Assembly: GCF_036320965.1 (NCBI RefSeq)
Contig: NC_092238.1
Span: forward strand, 23,825,903 to 23,889,902
Reading direction: 5' to 3'
Length of the DNA: 64,000 bases
Source of the DNA: Panulirus ornatus
Taxonomy: Eukaryota > Arthropoda > Malacostraca > Decapoda > Palinuridae
Shown in pieces: positions 46,051 through 57,419 of the stretch (positions are counted from its first letter, which is position 1; each line of letters begins with the position of its first letter). The notes under the pieces are model-generated. The model saw nothing but the letters and a program-made list of their open reading frames with translations. It ran no database searches and was not told the DNA's origin. The position numbers and the translations under genes were made by a program.

Positions 46051-47425
46051 GCAGATTTGTGTTGTTTTGGTTGGGGTGGTGTGTGAATTGAGAGGGTCAG
46101 GGAGAATGGTTTTGTTGATAGAGAAGAGGTGGTGAAAGCCTTGCAGAAGATGAAATCCAGCAAGGTGATGGGTTTGGATGGTATTGTAGTTGAATTTATT
46201 AAGAAATGGAGTGACTGTGTTGTTGATTTGTTGGTGAGGATATTCCGTGTATGTATGGATTGGTGGAATGCATGTATAGTGCCATTGTACAGAGGCAAAG
46301 AGGATGAAGGTGAGTGTTCAAACTACAGAGGCATAAGTTTGTTGAGTATTCCTGGAAAATTATATGGGAGGTTATTGATTGAGTGGATGAAGGCATGTAC
46401 AGAACATCAGACTGGGGAAGAGCAGTATAGTTTTAGAAGTAGTAGAGGATTTGTGGATCAGGTATGTGTGTGAGAAATACTTCGAAAACAAATGGATTTG
46501 TATGTAGCATTTATGGATCTGGAGAAGAAATATGACAGAGTTGCTTTGTGGAAGGTCTTAGGAGTCCATGGTGTGGGAGGAAAGGTGCTAGAAATGCTTT
46601 TACCAAGGATGTAAGGCATATGTATGAGTAGGAAGAGAGAAGAGTTATTGTTTTCCAGTGAAGGTTGGTCTGTGGCAGGGATGTGTGATGTCTCCATGGT
46701 TGTTTAATTTGTTTATGGATGGGTTGGTTAGGGAGGTAGATGCAAGAGTTCTGGAGAGAGGGGGCAAGTATGCAGTCTGTTGGGGATGAAAGGGCCTGGG
46801 AAGTGAGTCAGTTGTTGCTCGGCTAATGATATGCAGTGATGGGTGATTAGAGTGAGAAACTTAAGAAATTGGTGACTGAGTTTGGAAAAGTGTGAGTAAG
46901 GAGAAAGTTGAGAGTAAGTGTGAATAAGAGCAAGGTTATTAGGTTCAGTAGGGTTGAGGAACAAGTTAATTGGGATGTAAGTCTGAATGGAGAAAAATTA
47001 GAGGAAGTGATGTGTTTTAGATTTGTGGGAGTGGACTTAGCAGTTAATGGAACCATGGAAGTGGAAGTGAGTCACAGGGTGGGGGAGGGGATGAAGGTTC
47101 TGGGAATGATGAAGAATGTGTGGAAGGAGAGGACGTTATCTCAGAGAGCAAAAATGGATTTGTTTGAAGGAATGGTAGTTCCAAAAATATTATATGGTTG
47201 CAAGGCATGGGCTATAGATAGGGTTGTATGGAGGAGGGTGGACGTGTTGGAAATGAAATGTTTGAGGACAGTATGTGATGTGAGTTGGTTTGATCAAATT
47301 TGTAATGAAAGGATAAGAGAGGTGTGTGGTAATAAAGAGTGCGGTTGAGAGAGCAGAAGAGGGTTTGTTGAAATGGTCTGGACAAATGGAGAGAATGAGT
47401 GAGGAAAGGTTGCCAAAGAGGTTAT
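45360..47425 (+). mobile_element. RTE-1 relic with leader, internally deleted
   Basis: Leader (GGTTGGGATAGGGAAGTAAC ... GGCTGGAAGCCTTCTCTTCC) runs into EN (RLRLGCLYVPGCNN, NALVVSETKMKGK at 45610) to about 46050. It then jumps to RT: VREN-like at 46100, VVKALQKMKSSKVMGLDGIV (46129), WWNACIVPLYRGKEDEGECS, GISLLSIPGKLYGRLLIEW, motif A near 46507, the FADD region near 46820 and VNKSKVIRFSRVEEQVNWDV (46917) to about 47420. The EN-RT linker is deleted. The 46908-47348 frame is open for 146 codons. Confidence 0.85.
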
Positions 47426-48448
47426 ATGATCTAAGATAGAGCTCATCCTGTCACAGAAATCAAGGAGATTTTAATTGTAATGCATGGCCTCCTTCTCATT
47501 AATCTGTGTTGCCTTCCACAAAAGTAGTTTCTCCTTGACAAGTGATCATCCACCTGCTATCTAATTATTTTTTCTTACATTCTACTGACCAAGCTTGTTT
47601 GGGAGCATGTAGTGTAGTGTAGGCTTGTGATCATCTTCTTTTAATATAGGCATGACATTTGCACTTTTCCACATTTGAAGCTAAACGTCTCTAAAGTGAC
47701 ATCTTGAAAAGTATTTTAGATTGCCCTAACTTTTACAGTATATGTTTCTTTACCTCATTTTTTCATCTTGGTTGGGATGGGGGAGTAACAATTCTATCCA
47801 TGTATCTCCCATGTGTTGTAAGAGGCAACTTTAGAAGGGCTGAAGCAGGAGGCTGGAAGCCTTCTCTTCCTTGTGTTATCACTTTCCAAAAACGGACAGA
47901 GAAAAGAGCCAAACATGGATTTTTCCTAGAAGACTCAGGCTAGGGTTTCTGTATGTTCCTGGATATAACAATGATGAGAAGGAAGATAGATATTGTGTTT
48001 GATCAGAGGAATATGAATGTTCTGGTTGAAAGTGAGACTAAGTTGAAAGGCAAGGGTTTGGAGTATGTTGGCAGCAAAGTCTGAGGTTAGTATGGAGGAG
48101 GAGCTGTGGGACTGTTAAATGATGAAAGGAAACAAATTCAAGATTGATGTTGATTAGGTTGAAAGCAAACTACTAAAGGTGGTCTGTTGTCAGTACTTAT
48201 AAATCTGTTTGTGAGAGGAATGAAGGAAGGGACACTTTGGAAAGAGATAAATGATTGCTACAGCAACTTTAACACAAAGGATCATATCTTTGTTGCTTGG
48301 TGGATGATGTAGTTGAGGGTATAGTTGTTGGAGTATCCAATGTAATTGGAAATAGAAAGCAGCTTATTGAGTCATATGCTGAAAAAGGATTGTTCACTGG
48401 GAATACTTGACTCAAAAAAGGGCGCATACATAAGAGTGGAAGATGTGG
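47425..48448. repeat. 1-kb direct duplication, copy 2
   Basis: Second copy of 45023-46050, placed immediately after the RTE-1 RT segment. It contains the same CR1/RTE-1 junction (TTTTTTCATCTTGGTTGGGA), so the duplication happened after RTE-1 and the CR1-like element were already adjacent. Confidence 0.85.
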
Positions 48449-48449
48449 C

Positions 48450-48630
48450 TTTTGGCTTTTGGTGGGAAACACTTGGCTAGACTTGCCCTCTGCCAGTGGC
48501 CTGTTTAGGGTGAGGTACCAAAGGCTAAGAAGTGGCACTGGGGTTCTTTAGTTATGGAGACTCTGTTACTGTGACCATCCCTTTGAGGGAGTTCCAGTTG
48601 GAACAGGCATCAAAGAAATAAATAGATAGA
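48450..48630 (+). mobile_element. SINE-G 3' part
   Basis: GACTTGCCCTCTGCCAGTGG, CCTGTTTAGGGTGAGGTACC, then CCATCCCTTTGAGGGAGTTC, GGAACAGGCATCAAAGAAAT and an AATAGATAGATAAATAG tail. Confidence 0.8.
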
Positions 48631-48759
48631 TAAATAGATTAATGTCTCCAAGACAATTTCTACCCACCTCTCTGTCAAAATTTCCTCGCTACTTTGCTCT
48701 CTCCTTTGATGGTTCTGTAATTCCACCTCTTGGCTCTTGGCTCGGTGAACATACTTAGC

Positions 48760-49265
48760 ATTACTGTAACATCCACTCTTTCTTGTAAATCCCACATTAT
48801 GGAAATAGCTAAATCTTCCTCTAAGAAACTGGAGGTCCTAGATAGCTGTTGAAACTTTCTTCCGAACAATTGTTCCATATATACCAAAGAATTGACCTGT
48901 CTTTATATGGAATACTGCTCTCACATCTGAAGTAGATCTAGATCTGTTTCCTTACCTTACAGAGTTGAGTTGAAAGCAGTTCAGCATATAGAGTCTACTA
49001 GGCTAACTTCAAAACTTGACCTGCTTGCCTTGTGCAGCAATGTTGGTTCCTTTTCCCTCTTCTGTAGGTATTACTAAGGTTTTTGCTCCAGAGAGCTGGC
49101 TGGTTATGTGCCCACACAGTTAAGTTGGCCATACAATACTCATCAAGCTGCTGCATCGCATGATTACTGTGTGGTTGTTGGCAACTCCAGGGTGGTCTGT
49201 TTTGATGACTGTTTCTTTCCATAAAATTTGAAGCTTTGTAACTCTAACCTCTCATGTTTTTCTCA
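48760..49265 (+). mobile_element. Jockey-like LINE C-terminal relic
   Basis: Plus-strand pieces read IAKSSSKKLEVLDSC, LTCLYMEYCSHI, VELKAVQHIESTRLTSKLDL, LALCSNVGSFSLFCRYY and ELAGYVPTQLSWPYNTHQAA, then SHDYCVVVGNSRVVCFDDCF. This resembles the C-terminal region after the RT of arthropod Jockey-group LINEs (pattern YxxLIxPxxEYxSxxW ... RLxxxLDPLxLRR ... FYRxYxG). It is too short to place more exactly, and stops are present. Confidence 0.65.
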
Positions 49266-50029
49266 ATAACTATGACTTGGCATGTTTTAGAAGTCAAAAA
49301 TTTGTAAATACTTTTCCTTTTCTCTTATTTTTTCCTTTCATAATCATCTGTATATTTCAATTAAGGCCTGGCCTTGCCATTGACTTTTGTCTGTGCCTGA
49401 AACCTCCAGTGAAAATATAAAAGTTCATGCGGGACTGACTTCAGCCATGAGTCTAATTTTCTTTTAAACATTTGTATATATATGCTGCTTCAGAAATTCA
49501 TTGAATAATCTTTTAAGTGCATTTTTTTCCAATATGTTTTAAGTATGTTCTGAGGAATACCTTCTGATATGATAGTACTGTACCTTCCTTATCAAGAGGC
49601 ATTGAGATTTAAGACATTATTTTTTTTTTGCCTTCTGTTAGGTACCAAGTATGTACTGTCATGTAATGCTTTCCGTCTTTTCAGACTGTATAGTTCACGG
49701 TCTTTCCACCCATGTGTTAGTTGTATAGTTCAAGGTCTTTCCACCTCTTGTGTTAGTTCTTGTTCTCCAATCCTTCAGTTTTACTTGTGAAGGTTAAGGA
49801 ATTATTGAAGGAATCAGAAAATGCAGCTATGAGAGATAATTTTGTTATGTGTAATGATTTTGTAAGCTGGAGTTACTATGACATGATTATCTGATTAGGG
49901 AGAAACATAGTTTAAACCAGTGTTTACACCTCTGTTGCAGGTTTTGGGAGTGTTTGAATTGATAATCAGTTATGAATTGCAGTGCAAACTTGATTTGTAA
50001 AGAATGCTAGAATAGCCATTTATTTGCAG
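49266..50029. other. CPSF2 intron; 36-bp tandem duplication inside
   Basis: Mostly unrecognised. At about 49688-49755 the unit TAGTTCACGGTCTTTCCACC / TAGTTCAAGGTCTTTCCACC plus TGTGTTAGTT occurs twice. The sequence ends with the acceptor TTATTTGCAG. Confidence 0.55.
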
Positions 50030-50194
50030 GACTGGACCAGACACATTGGCAAGACGACTCATAGACAATCCACTGATTCGGACATTTAAACTCTTAGAAA
50101 AAAGAAGAATGAAGTTGGAAGGACCTGAGTTGGATGAACACTACCGTCAGAAACGAGAGGAAGAGCAGCAACAACAAAGAATCAAGAAGGAAGA
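50030..50194 (+). CDS. CPSF2: CPSF2 internal exon 5 of 6 seen
   Basis: One base completes the Arg codon, then 54 codons plus two bases: TGPDTLARRLIDNPLIRTFK, LLEKRRMKLEGPELDEHYRQ, then KREEEQQQQRIKKEE. The first part closes the conserved beta-CASP block (human TTPGTLARFLIDNP as I recall). Where catalytic homologues carry a metal or active-site His near TLAKHI, this protein has Arg-Arg, in line with CPSF100 being inactive. The rest enters a charged Glu/Gln-rich insertion, probably flexible. Acceptor TTTGCAG, donor GTGAGC, phase 2 out. An RTE-1 inserted 236 bp downstream. Confidence 0.96.
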
Positions 50195-50430
50195 GTGAGC
50201 TTTTGAGGGTTAATGATTAAGTCATAATGCCTTGACCCACTTTTCTCATAATCTTTTTCATGTTAGTTTGTTCTACCACTTAATTAATGGTCTTTTTGAT
50301 AGGATATTTCTCCAGATCTCATTTGTTCTCATTGTTGGTGTATTTTATTGTATCCCAATTGTTCTTATGGATGATGTTTTTCTCCAGGATTGGTTCATTT
50401 TTTTTAAGCCATTAGAAATATCTCCGCAGA

Positions 50431-51403
50431 AGTGAATCATATGGTGGGGGAGGGGGCGAAAGTTCTGGGAGCGTTGAAAAATGTGTGGAAGTCGAGAATG
50501 TTATCTTGGAAAGCAAAAATGGGTATGTTTGAAGGAATAGTGGTTCCAACAATGTTATATGGTTGCGAGGCATGGGCTATAGAGTTGTGCGGAGGAGGGT
50601 GGATGTGCTGGAGATGAGATGTTTGAGGACAATATGCGATGTGAGGTGGTTTGATCGATTAAGTAATGAAAAGGGAAGAGAGATGTGTGGTAATAAAAAG
50701 AGTGTGGTTGAGAGAGCAGAAGAGGGTGTTTTGAAATGGTTTGGTCACATGGAGAGAATGAGTGAGGAAAGATTGACCAAGAGGATATATGTGTCAGAGG
50801 TGGAGGGAACGAGAAGTGGGAGACCAAATTGGAAGTGGAAAGATGGAGTGAAAAAGATTTTGAGTGATCAGGGCCTGAACATGCAGGAGGGTGAAAGGCG
50901 GGCAAGGAATAGAGTGAATTGGAACAATGTGGTATACCGAGGTTGACGTGCTGTCAGTGGATAGAACCAGGGCATGTGAAGCATCTGGGGTAAACCACGG
51001 AAAGTTCTGTGGGGCCTGGATGTGGAAAGGGAGCTGTGGTTTTGGTGCATTATATATGACAGCTAGAGACTGAGAGTGAACGAATGTGGCCTTTGTTGTC
51101 TTTTTGTAGCGCTACCTCGCGCACATGTGGGGAGAGGGGGCTGTCATTTCATGTGTGGCGGGGTGGCAACAGGAATGAATAAGGGCAGACTGTATGAATT
51201 ATGCACATGTGTATATATGTATATGTCTGGGTGTGTATGTATATATGTATATGTTGAGATGTATAGGTATGTATATGTGCGTGTGTGGATGTGTATGTAT
51301 ATACATGTGTATGTGGGTGGGTAGGGCCATTCTTTCATCTGTTTCCTTGCGCTACCTCGCTAACAAGTGAGACGGCGACAAAGTATGATAAATAGATAAA
51401 TAG
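50431..51403 (+). mobile_element. RTE-1 LINE, 5'-truncated, long-3'UTR subfamily
   Basis: Starts at the VNHMVGEGAKVLGALKNVWK segment. It covers the C-terminal ORF in two frames (50432-50617, then 50563-50946; a short deletion at AWAIELCG shifts the frame), Ser variant (KILSDQG), the long 3'UTR (GGCCTGGATGTGGAAAGGGA; TCATTTCATGTGTGGCGGGG; GTATATGT repeats) and tail hairpin at 51345-51380, ending (ATAAATAG)n. No convincing TSD. Confidence 0.88.
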
Positions 51404-51655
51404 AATTACCTCAGATCTCAGGTGGTTAGAAATTAACGATGAACTGATATATCATTTTTATTTTTTATTTTTTGATACCGATACAGGGTTTTAGTGATTA
51501 TACTAATACCTTCAAAAATTAGAGAAATGGAAATTTGAAGTCATACTTTTTTATATTTAGTAAGATTAAGAAATTACTTTATCAAATGTTCACCAGATTA
51601 TGTCTTATTCATTAAGGGGAAGTAGAAGCATGATTACAAAGACACTGTCTTTTGA
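51404..51655. other. CPSF2 intron spacer
   Basis: Short AT-rich spacer between a plus-strand and a minus-strand RTE-1; nothing recognised. Confidence 0.5.
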
Positions 51656-53415
51656 CTACTGGTTATTTATTTATTTATTATACTTAGTTGCTGTGTCCTG
51701 CTTTAGTAAGGTAGCCAAGGAAACAAGACGAAAGAATGGCCTTACCCACCCACATACACATGCATATATAGGGGAGAAAGAATACTTCCCATGTATTCCC
51801 TGCGTGTCATAAAAGGCGACTAAAACAGGAGGGAGTGGGGGCTGGAAATCCTCCCCTCTCGCTTTTTTTTTTTCATTTTCCAAAAGAAAGAACAGAGAAT
51901 GGGGCCAGGTGAGGATATTCCCTCAAAGGCCCACTCCTCCATTCTTAATGCTACCTCGCTAACGCGGGAAACGGCGGATGATATGAAAGAAAAGAAAAGA
52001 AATACATACCTATGCATTTCAACGTATACATACATATACGCATGTACATATTCATACTTGCTGCCTTCATCCATTCCAGTCGCCACCTTGCCACACATGA
52101 AACAGCACCCCCTTCCCCGTGCACACACGTTAGGTAGCACTAGGAAAACAACAAATGCCACATTCGTTCACACTCAGTCTCTAGCTGTCATGTGTAATGC
52201 ACTGATGCTACAGCTCCCTTTCCACATCCAGGCCCCACAAAAATTTCCATGGTTTACCCCAGACGCTTCACGTGCCCTGGTTCAGTCCATTGACAGTACG
52301 TTGACCTTGACATACCACATTGTTCCAATGCACTCTTTTCCTTGCACACCTCTTACCTTCCTGTATGTTCAGGCCCCAATCGCTCAAAGTCTTTTTCATT
52401 CCATCCTTCCACCTCAAATTCGGTCTCCCACTTTTCGTTCCCTCCACCTCTGACACATATCCTCTTTGTCAATCTTTCCTCACTCATTCTCTCCATGTGA
52501 CCAAACTATTTCAAAACACCCTCTTCTGCTCTCTCAACCACACTCTTTTTATTACCATGCATCTCTCTTACCCTTTCATTACTAACTCGATCAAACCACC
52601 TCACACTACATATTGTCCTCAAACATCTCGTTTCCAGCACATCCACCCTCCTCCGCACAACTCTATCCATAGCCCACGCCTCACAACCATATATCATTGT
52701 TGGGACCACTATTCCTTCAAACATACCCATTTTTGCTCTTCGAGATAACGTTCTCGCCTTCCACACATTCTTCCACACTCCCAAAACCTTCACTCCCTCC
52801 CCACCTTGTGACTCACTTCTGCCTCTATGGTTCCATCCGCTGCTAAATCCACTCCCAGATATTCAAAACACTTCACTTTCTCCAGTTTTTCTCCATTCAA
52901 ACTTACATCCCAATTAACTTGTCCCTCAATCCTACTGAACCTAATAACTTTGCTCTTATTCACAAGTACTCTCAGCTTTCTTCTTTCACACACTTCACCA
53001 AACTACAGCTGACTAACTTCCCAAGCTCTCTAATCCACAACAGACTGCATACCTGACCCTCTCTCCAAAACTCTTGCATTCACCTCCCTAACAACCCCAT
53101 CCATAAACAAATTTAACAGCCATGGAGACATCCTACACCCCTGCCGCAAACTGACATTCACTGGGAATCAATCACTTTCCTCTTTTCCTACTCATACACA
53201 TGCATTACATCCTTGACAGAAACTTTTCACTGCTCCTAGCAACTTACCTCCCACACCATATAATCTTAATACCTTTCACAAAGCATCTCTATCAGCTTTA
53301 TCATATGCCTTCTCCAGATCCTTAAATGCCACATACAAATCCATCTGTTTTTCTTTGTATTTCTGACATACATTCTTCAAAGCAAATACCTGATCTACTC
53401 ATCCTCTACATCCTA
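51656..53415 (-). mobile_element. RTE-1 relic, long-3'UTR, split by RTE-N
   Basis: Minus-strand copy: (TTTA)n tail and hairpin at 51665-51770, RTE-N insertion 51771-52000, then the rest of the 3'UTR (ATACATACCTATGCATTTCA ... TCTAGCTGTCATGTGTAATG) and ORF to motif A and beyond (about 53395). Open pieces: 52456-52268 (SGRPNLRWKDGMKKTLSDWG), 52793-52506 (LGVWKNVWKARTLSRRAKMG), 52993-52790 (VNKSKVIRFSRIEGQVNWDV). The FADD region near 53005 is deleted (ACTACAGCTGACTAACTTCC follows the KVCE region directly). Confidence 0.88.
51771..52000 (+). mobile_element. RTE-N copy nested in RTE-1 3'UTR
   Basis: GGGGAGAAAGAATACTTCCC, GGGGGCTGGAAATCCTCCCC, AAAAGAAAGAACAGAGAATG, GAGGATATTCCCTCAAAGGC, CTTAATGCTACCTCGCTAAC, GCGGGAAACGGCGGATGATA, then an AAAGA-rich end. 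It interrupts the CATATATA stretch of the minus-strand RTE-1 3'UTR, in the opposite orientation. Confidence 0.85.
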
Positions 53416-53416
53416 T

Positions 53417-53822
53417 ACGTGCTGTCAATGGATTGAATCAGGGCACTTGAAGCATATAGGGTAAACCGTGGAAAATTTTGTGGAGCTGTGGTTTAGGTGC
53501 ATTGCACATGACAGCTAGAGACTAAGTGTGAACGAATGTGGCTTTTTTTATCTTTTCCTAGCTCTACCTCTTGGGGGGATGCCATTTCATGTGTGGCGGG
53601 GTAGTGATGGGAATGGATGAAGGCAGTAAGTATGAATATGTACACGTGTATATATGTCTGTTTATGTATATGTATGTATAGTTTGAAATGTATAGGTATG
53701 TATATGTGCATGTGTGGGCGTTTATATATATATACATGTGTATGTGGGTGGGTTGGGCCATTCTTTCATCTGTTTCCTTTTGCTACCTTGCTAATGTGGG
53801 AGACAGTGATTTAAGTATAACA
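53417..53822 (+). mobile_element. RTE-1 3'UTR fragment, head-to-head with previous copy
   Basis: ACGTGCTGTCAATGGATTGA, GGGTAAACCGTGGAAAATTT, GACAGCTAGAGACTAAGTGT, then TCATTTCATGTGTGGCGGGG, GTATGT repeats and the tail TGCTACCTTGCTAATGTGGG. It begins right where the minus-strand copy ends, with opposite orientation. Only 3'UTR, no ORF. Confidence 0.82.
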
Positions 53823-55139
53823 AATAAGAAAAATATGTGTATGAGAAGTGAGTCAGATTGAATTGAACAAGATGGAGAGAATACAGATATGGCCCATAAA
53901 CAAGATAGATCGAATGGTGCATGGTAACTAACATGAATGACTAAAAGAACATTGAAGTTAGTACAGAATGAACCTAGAATTGATGACCATGCTGGTGTAG
54001 TAGCTGCTGAAAATATTAGCATTATACGACAAGCAAGACAGCTGAGAGAATGAGTCGAGGCAGTTGAGAGAAATGTGGTAAATGCATGAAAATAGCCTAG
54101 CCACCATGGCAAAATCTCATCGTAGTTACTTGTTGTTAGATACCTTTTTGGTGGAGTAAATGTCTTATCCTTTGTGAGACACCTGTTAGGCAGTAAGACC
54201 TGAGCTCAGCCTGGATTGCCCTTTGACTGAACAAGAACCTTCACTTGCTATTGGCATCAGATATCCCTAGCCATCATTATTGACACTGAAATATCATAAA
54301 GAAGTCTTCTTGGGCTTTCTACCTCCATATCCTAGAATAGGTCCAGGCTGGTTGCTGGGTGACCAAGCTTTTGGAACCCATGGTAAAACAGAGAGTTAAT
54401 TACAGGAGGTGAGTTATTATTAGTGCTCTTGTAAAACTTTCTGTAAACTAAGGGACACACCATCAGGTTGTTGTGTGTGTGTGTCAATAATTATGAAGCA
54501 GGTTGGTACTGATGATCAGGGGACAGTGACATCATCTGTTGATTGGCTGGAGGATGGAGCCTGGCTAAGCAAGCTGAAGTTGTTATCATTGGATAAATGG
54601 TTAATATGTGATGAAAGGCATTTACCTCACTAAAGAGGAAGGAGGCTAAGAGATTTCAAAGCCTCAGAGATCCAAGATACCTTTCATGGCTTGCAAGACA
54701 CCAGATTGAAAAGCAAGGGTTTTTCATACTTCAAAACTTACATTTTCCACCAAATGCTTTGCTTTCTGTTATTTCTGGTGCCATAATCAGCTTTATCCTT
54801 AGTTTTTTATGGCCATAAGATTTTGTGTTCATATTATGTTGATAAATTATTGTTTTTTTGTCATCAGAAAATATTTGGTTTCCATGCTTTCACCACTTTC
54901 ACACCCTCAACACTCTAACACCACTCACTTCATCACCACATTCCTTCATTATGTGTACTCCATCACCACCCTTGCTCCACTGCCACCCTCGCTCCATCAC
55001 CACCATAGGTTCCTCATCACCGTTGTTCCATCTCAGTCCTTGTTCCTTCACCACCCTGTGGCCATGTCAGTACTCCCATAGATAGAGTGCTTTCTATAGT
55101 GATGTCTTGAATCACTCCTTAACTTGTTTTGATAGTAGT
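53823..55139. other. CPSF2 intron; CAC-rich imperfect repeat
   Basis: No element recognised in most of it. At about 54885-55070 the plus strand is a degenerate CACC/CATCACC-rich tract (TCCATCACCACCCTTGCTCC, CTCGCTCCATCACCACC), a decayed minisatellite. Short ORFs over it are compositional artefacts. Confidence 0.5.
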
Positions 55140-55725
55140 TGGTTGGCAGCTAATGACCAGGAAGGTATATTATAATTATCATTGCTGCCTGCCTGGGTAT
55201 CAGGGGGGTTAGTGACATCTGTGGTGTGAGCCAGCTCTTCAGTGGGTGCTAAGATGCACTCCTTTAATCCAGGTAGCTCCCTTATCTTTCTGCCTCACCC
55301 ACATGTGGACTACTGGCATTCTGTCCACAAAATACAATCTCTCCTTGTCACACATAACACTTGACAACACTTAACTCACACAGCTCATTCTTCGTAACTT
55401 TAGATTTTCCTGTGGTGAGCGCTTTGTGCTAGCCCTTCCTTTTGGCAAAATGGTAGGAGCAATTGATGGAAGTAGTTGGTAGGAACATTTAGGTAGGAGA
55501 ATTAGATAGAAACATTAGGTAGAAGTAGTCAATAGGAACTTTTGGTAGGAGCCTTTGCAAACACAGCACTAGACTTGCCCTCTGCCAGTGGCCTGCTGAG
55601 GGTGAGGCAGTAAAGGCTAAGAAGTGGCACTTGAGTTCAGTAGTTATGGAGAGACTATTGCCATGGCCACCCCTTTGAGGGAGTTCTAGAAGGGAACAGG
55701 CATCAGACATAGAGATAGATATAGT
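55140..55725 (+). mobile_element. SINE-G copy (best preserved)
   Basis: 5' end TTGGCAGCTAATGACCAGGA; then GGGTATCAGGGGGGTTAGTG, GTGAGCCAGCTCTTCAGTGG, TTCTGCCTCACCCACATGTG, CATTCTGTCCACAAAATACA, CACTTAACTCACACAGCTCA, GCAAAATGGTAGGAGCAATT, several TTAGGTAG-type units at 55485-55550, TTGCCCTCTGCCAGTGGCCT, and the LINE-2-like 3' end (TTGCCATGGCCACCCC, GGGAACAGGCATCAGACATA) with an AGATAGATATA tail. About 585 bp. Use this copy to define the family. Confidence 0.85.
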
Positions 55726-55957
55726 GCCTCATTAAACGTAGTATTCTTTTCAGATGTTATGTCTCGCCCTATCCATTGTATTATTTCTTATTTTTTGTAC
55801 CACCTTTTCCCATGAGTCCTTTCTTGTGGTGTGCTCTAGCCTATCCTCCCCCCCTTTTTTGTAGGTGTATCATAATCTGTTTTATCTTTCACTCTTTCTT
55901 GTGTTGCTTCTCACCTTATTTATAGTGTTTTTCCAATTTTCTGTCCTGTTATTACTG

Positions 55958-56989
55958 GAGGAAGTAAAGTGTTTTAGATATTTGGGAGTGGATCTGGCAG
56001 CGGATGGAACCATGGAAGCGGAAGTGAATCATAGGGTGGGGGAGGGGGCGAAAATCCTGGGAGCCTTGAAGAATGTGTGGAAGTCGAGAACATTATCTCG
56101 GAAAGCAAAAATGGCTATGTTTGAAGGAATAGTGGTTCCAACAATGTTGTATGATTGCGAGGCGTGGGCTGTGGATAGAGTTGTGCGCAGGAGGGTGGAT
56201 GTGCTGGAAATGAGATGTTTGAGGACAATGTGTGGAGTGAGGTGGTTTGATCGAGTAAGTAATGTAAGGGTAAGAGAGATGTGTGGAAATAAAAAGAGTG
56301 TGGTTGAGAGAGCAGAAGAGGGTGTTTTGAAATGGTTTGGGCACATGGAGAGAATGAGTGAGGAAAGATTGACCAAGAGGATATATGTGTCGGAGGTGGA
56401 GGGAACGAGGAGAAGTGGGAGACCAAATTGGAGGTGGAAAGATGGAGTGAAAAAGATTTTGAGTGAACATGCAGGAGGGTGAAAGGAGGGCAAGGAATAG
56501 AGTGAATTGGATTGATGTGGTATACCGGGGTTGACGTGCTGTCAGTGGATTGAATCAGGGCATGTGAAGCATCTGGGGTAAACCATGGAAAGTTCTGTGG
56601 GGCCTGGATGTGGAAAGGGAGCTGTGGTTTCGGGCATTATTGCATGACAGCTAGAGACTGAGTGTGAACGAATGGGGCCTTTGTTGTCTTTTCCTAGTGC
56701 TACCTCGCACACATGAGGGGGGAGGGGATGGTATTCCATGTGTGGCGAGGTGGCGATGGGAATGAATAAAGGCAGACAGTGTGAATTGTGTGCATGGGTA
56801 TATATGTGTGTGTGTATATATGTGTACATTGAGATGTATAGGTATGTATATTTGCGTGTGTGGACGTGTATGTATATACATTGTGTATGGGGGTGGGTTG
56901 GGCCATTTCTTTCGTCTGTTCCCTTGCGCTACCTCGCAAACGCGGGAGACAGCGACAAAGCAAAATAAATAAATAAATAAATAAATAAA
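55958..56989 (+). mobile_element. RTE-1 LINE, 5'-truncated, long-3'UTR, with TSD
   Basis: Starts at LEEVKCFRYLGVDLAADG and ends in (AAAT)n. TSD TTATTACTG at 55949-55957 and 56990-56998. The ORF is open from the insertion to 56482, where loss of about 10 bp in the GATCGGGGCC segment shifts it just before the C-terminus. Ser-type context (KILSEHAGG after the shift). The long 3'UTR includes GGCCTGGATGTGGAAAGGGA, GTTGTCTTTTCCTAGTGCTA and TTCCATGTGTGGCGAGGTGG, followed by TATGTG repeats and the hairpin at 56925-56960. Confidence 0.94.
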
Positions 56990-56998
56990 TTATTACTG

Positions 56999-57419
56999 TT
57001 CATGTTTGATGTTTTTTCTTACTTTATTTGGAGTGTTCTTTATAATTTAGCTGATGGTAGCTAATGGCAGTTGAAAGAAATGGAAAATTTTGACCAAGAC
57101 TCAAAATGCATGAAACTTAGAGTAAGGAAGAGCATAGAAGCTTTAATGAAAATGCATGAAACTTAGAGAAAGGAAGAGCATAGAAGCTTTAGTGAAATAG
57201 AAAAGATATTTTTGCAAAGTTCTTATCAGCTGCCACAAGAATTTTAGTACATGAGAACAGAGGGCATATGTGTAGGTGATAAGAGAAATGGTAGAGAATT
57301 GATGATTTTTCACAGAATTTTATTGAGCTGTGGTTAAGGGAGAATTCTTGAGACGTTGGGACTGGAATATTGTTGTGACACTTATGATGTAATTGGAAAC
57401 CTCCATCCTTCATTTAAAG
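56999..57419. other. CPSF2 intron; 44-bp tandem duplication inside
   Basis: Around 57101-57190 a unit AAAATGCATGAAACTTAGAG + AAGGAAGAGCATAGAAGCTT occurs twice. Nothing else recognised. The acceptor is a purine-containing TCATTTAAAG, unusually poor. Confidence 0.55.

Noticed and set aside
51656..53822. Twin-priming inversion of one LINE insertion
   Set aside because: Both halves contain their own 3' end and tail, so two separate 3' ends are present; twin priming would give only one.
54809..55085. Ser/Pro/His-rich ORFs over 54880-55080
   Set aside because: Overlapping frames in a CAC-rich degenerate minisatellite; composition only.
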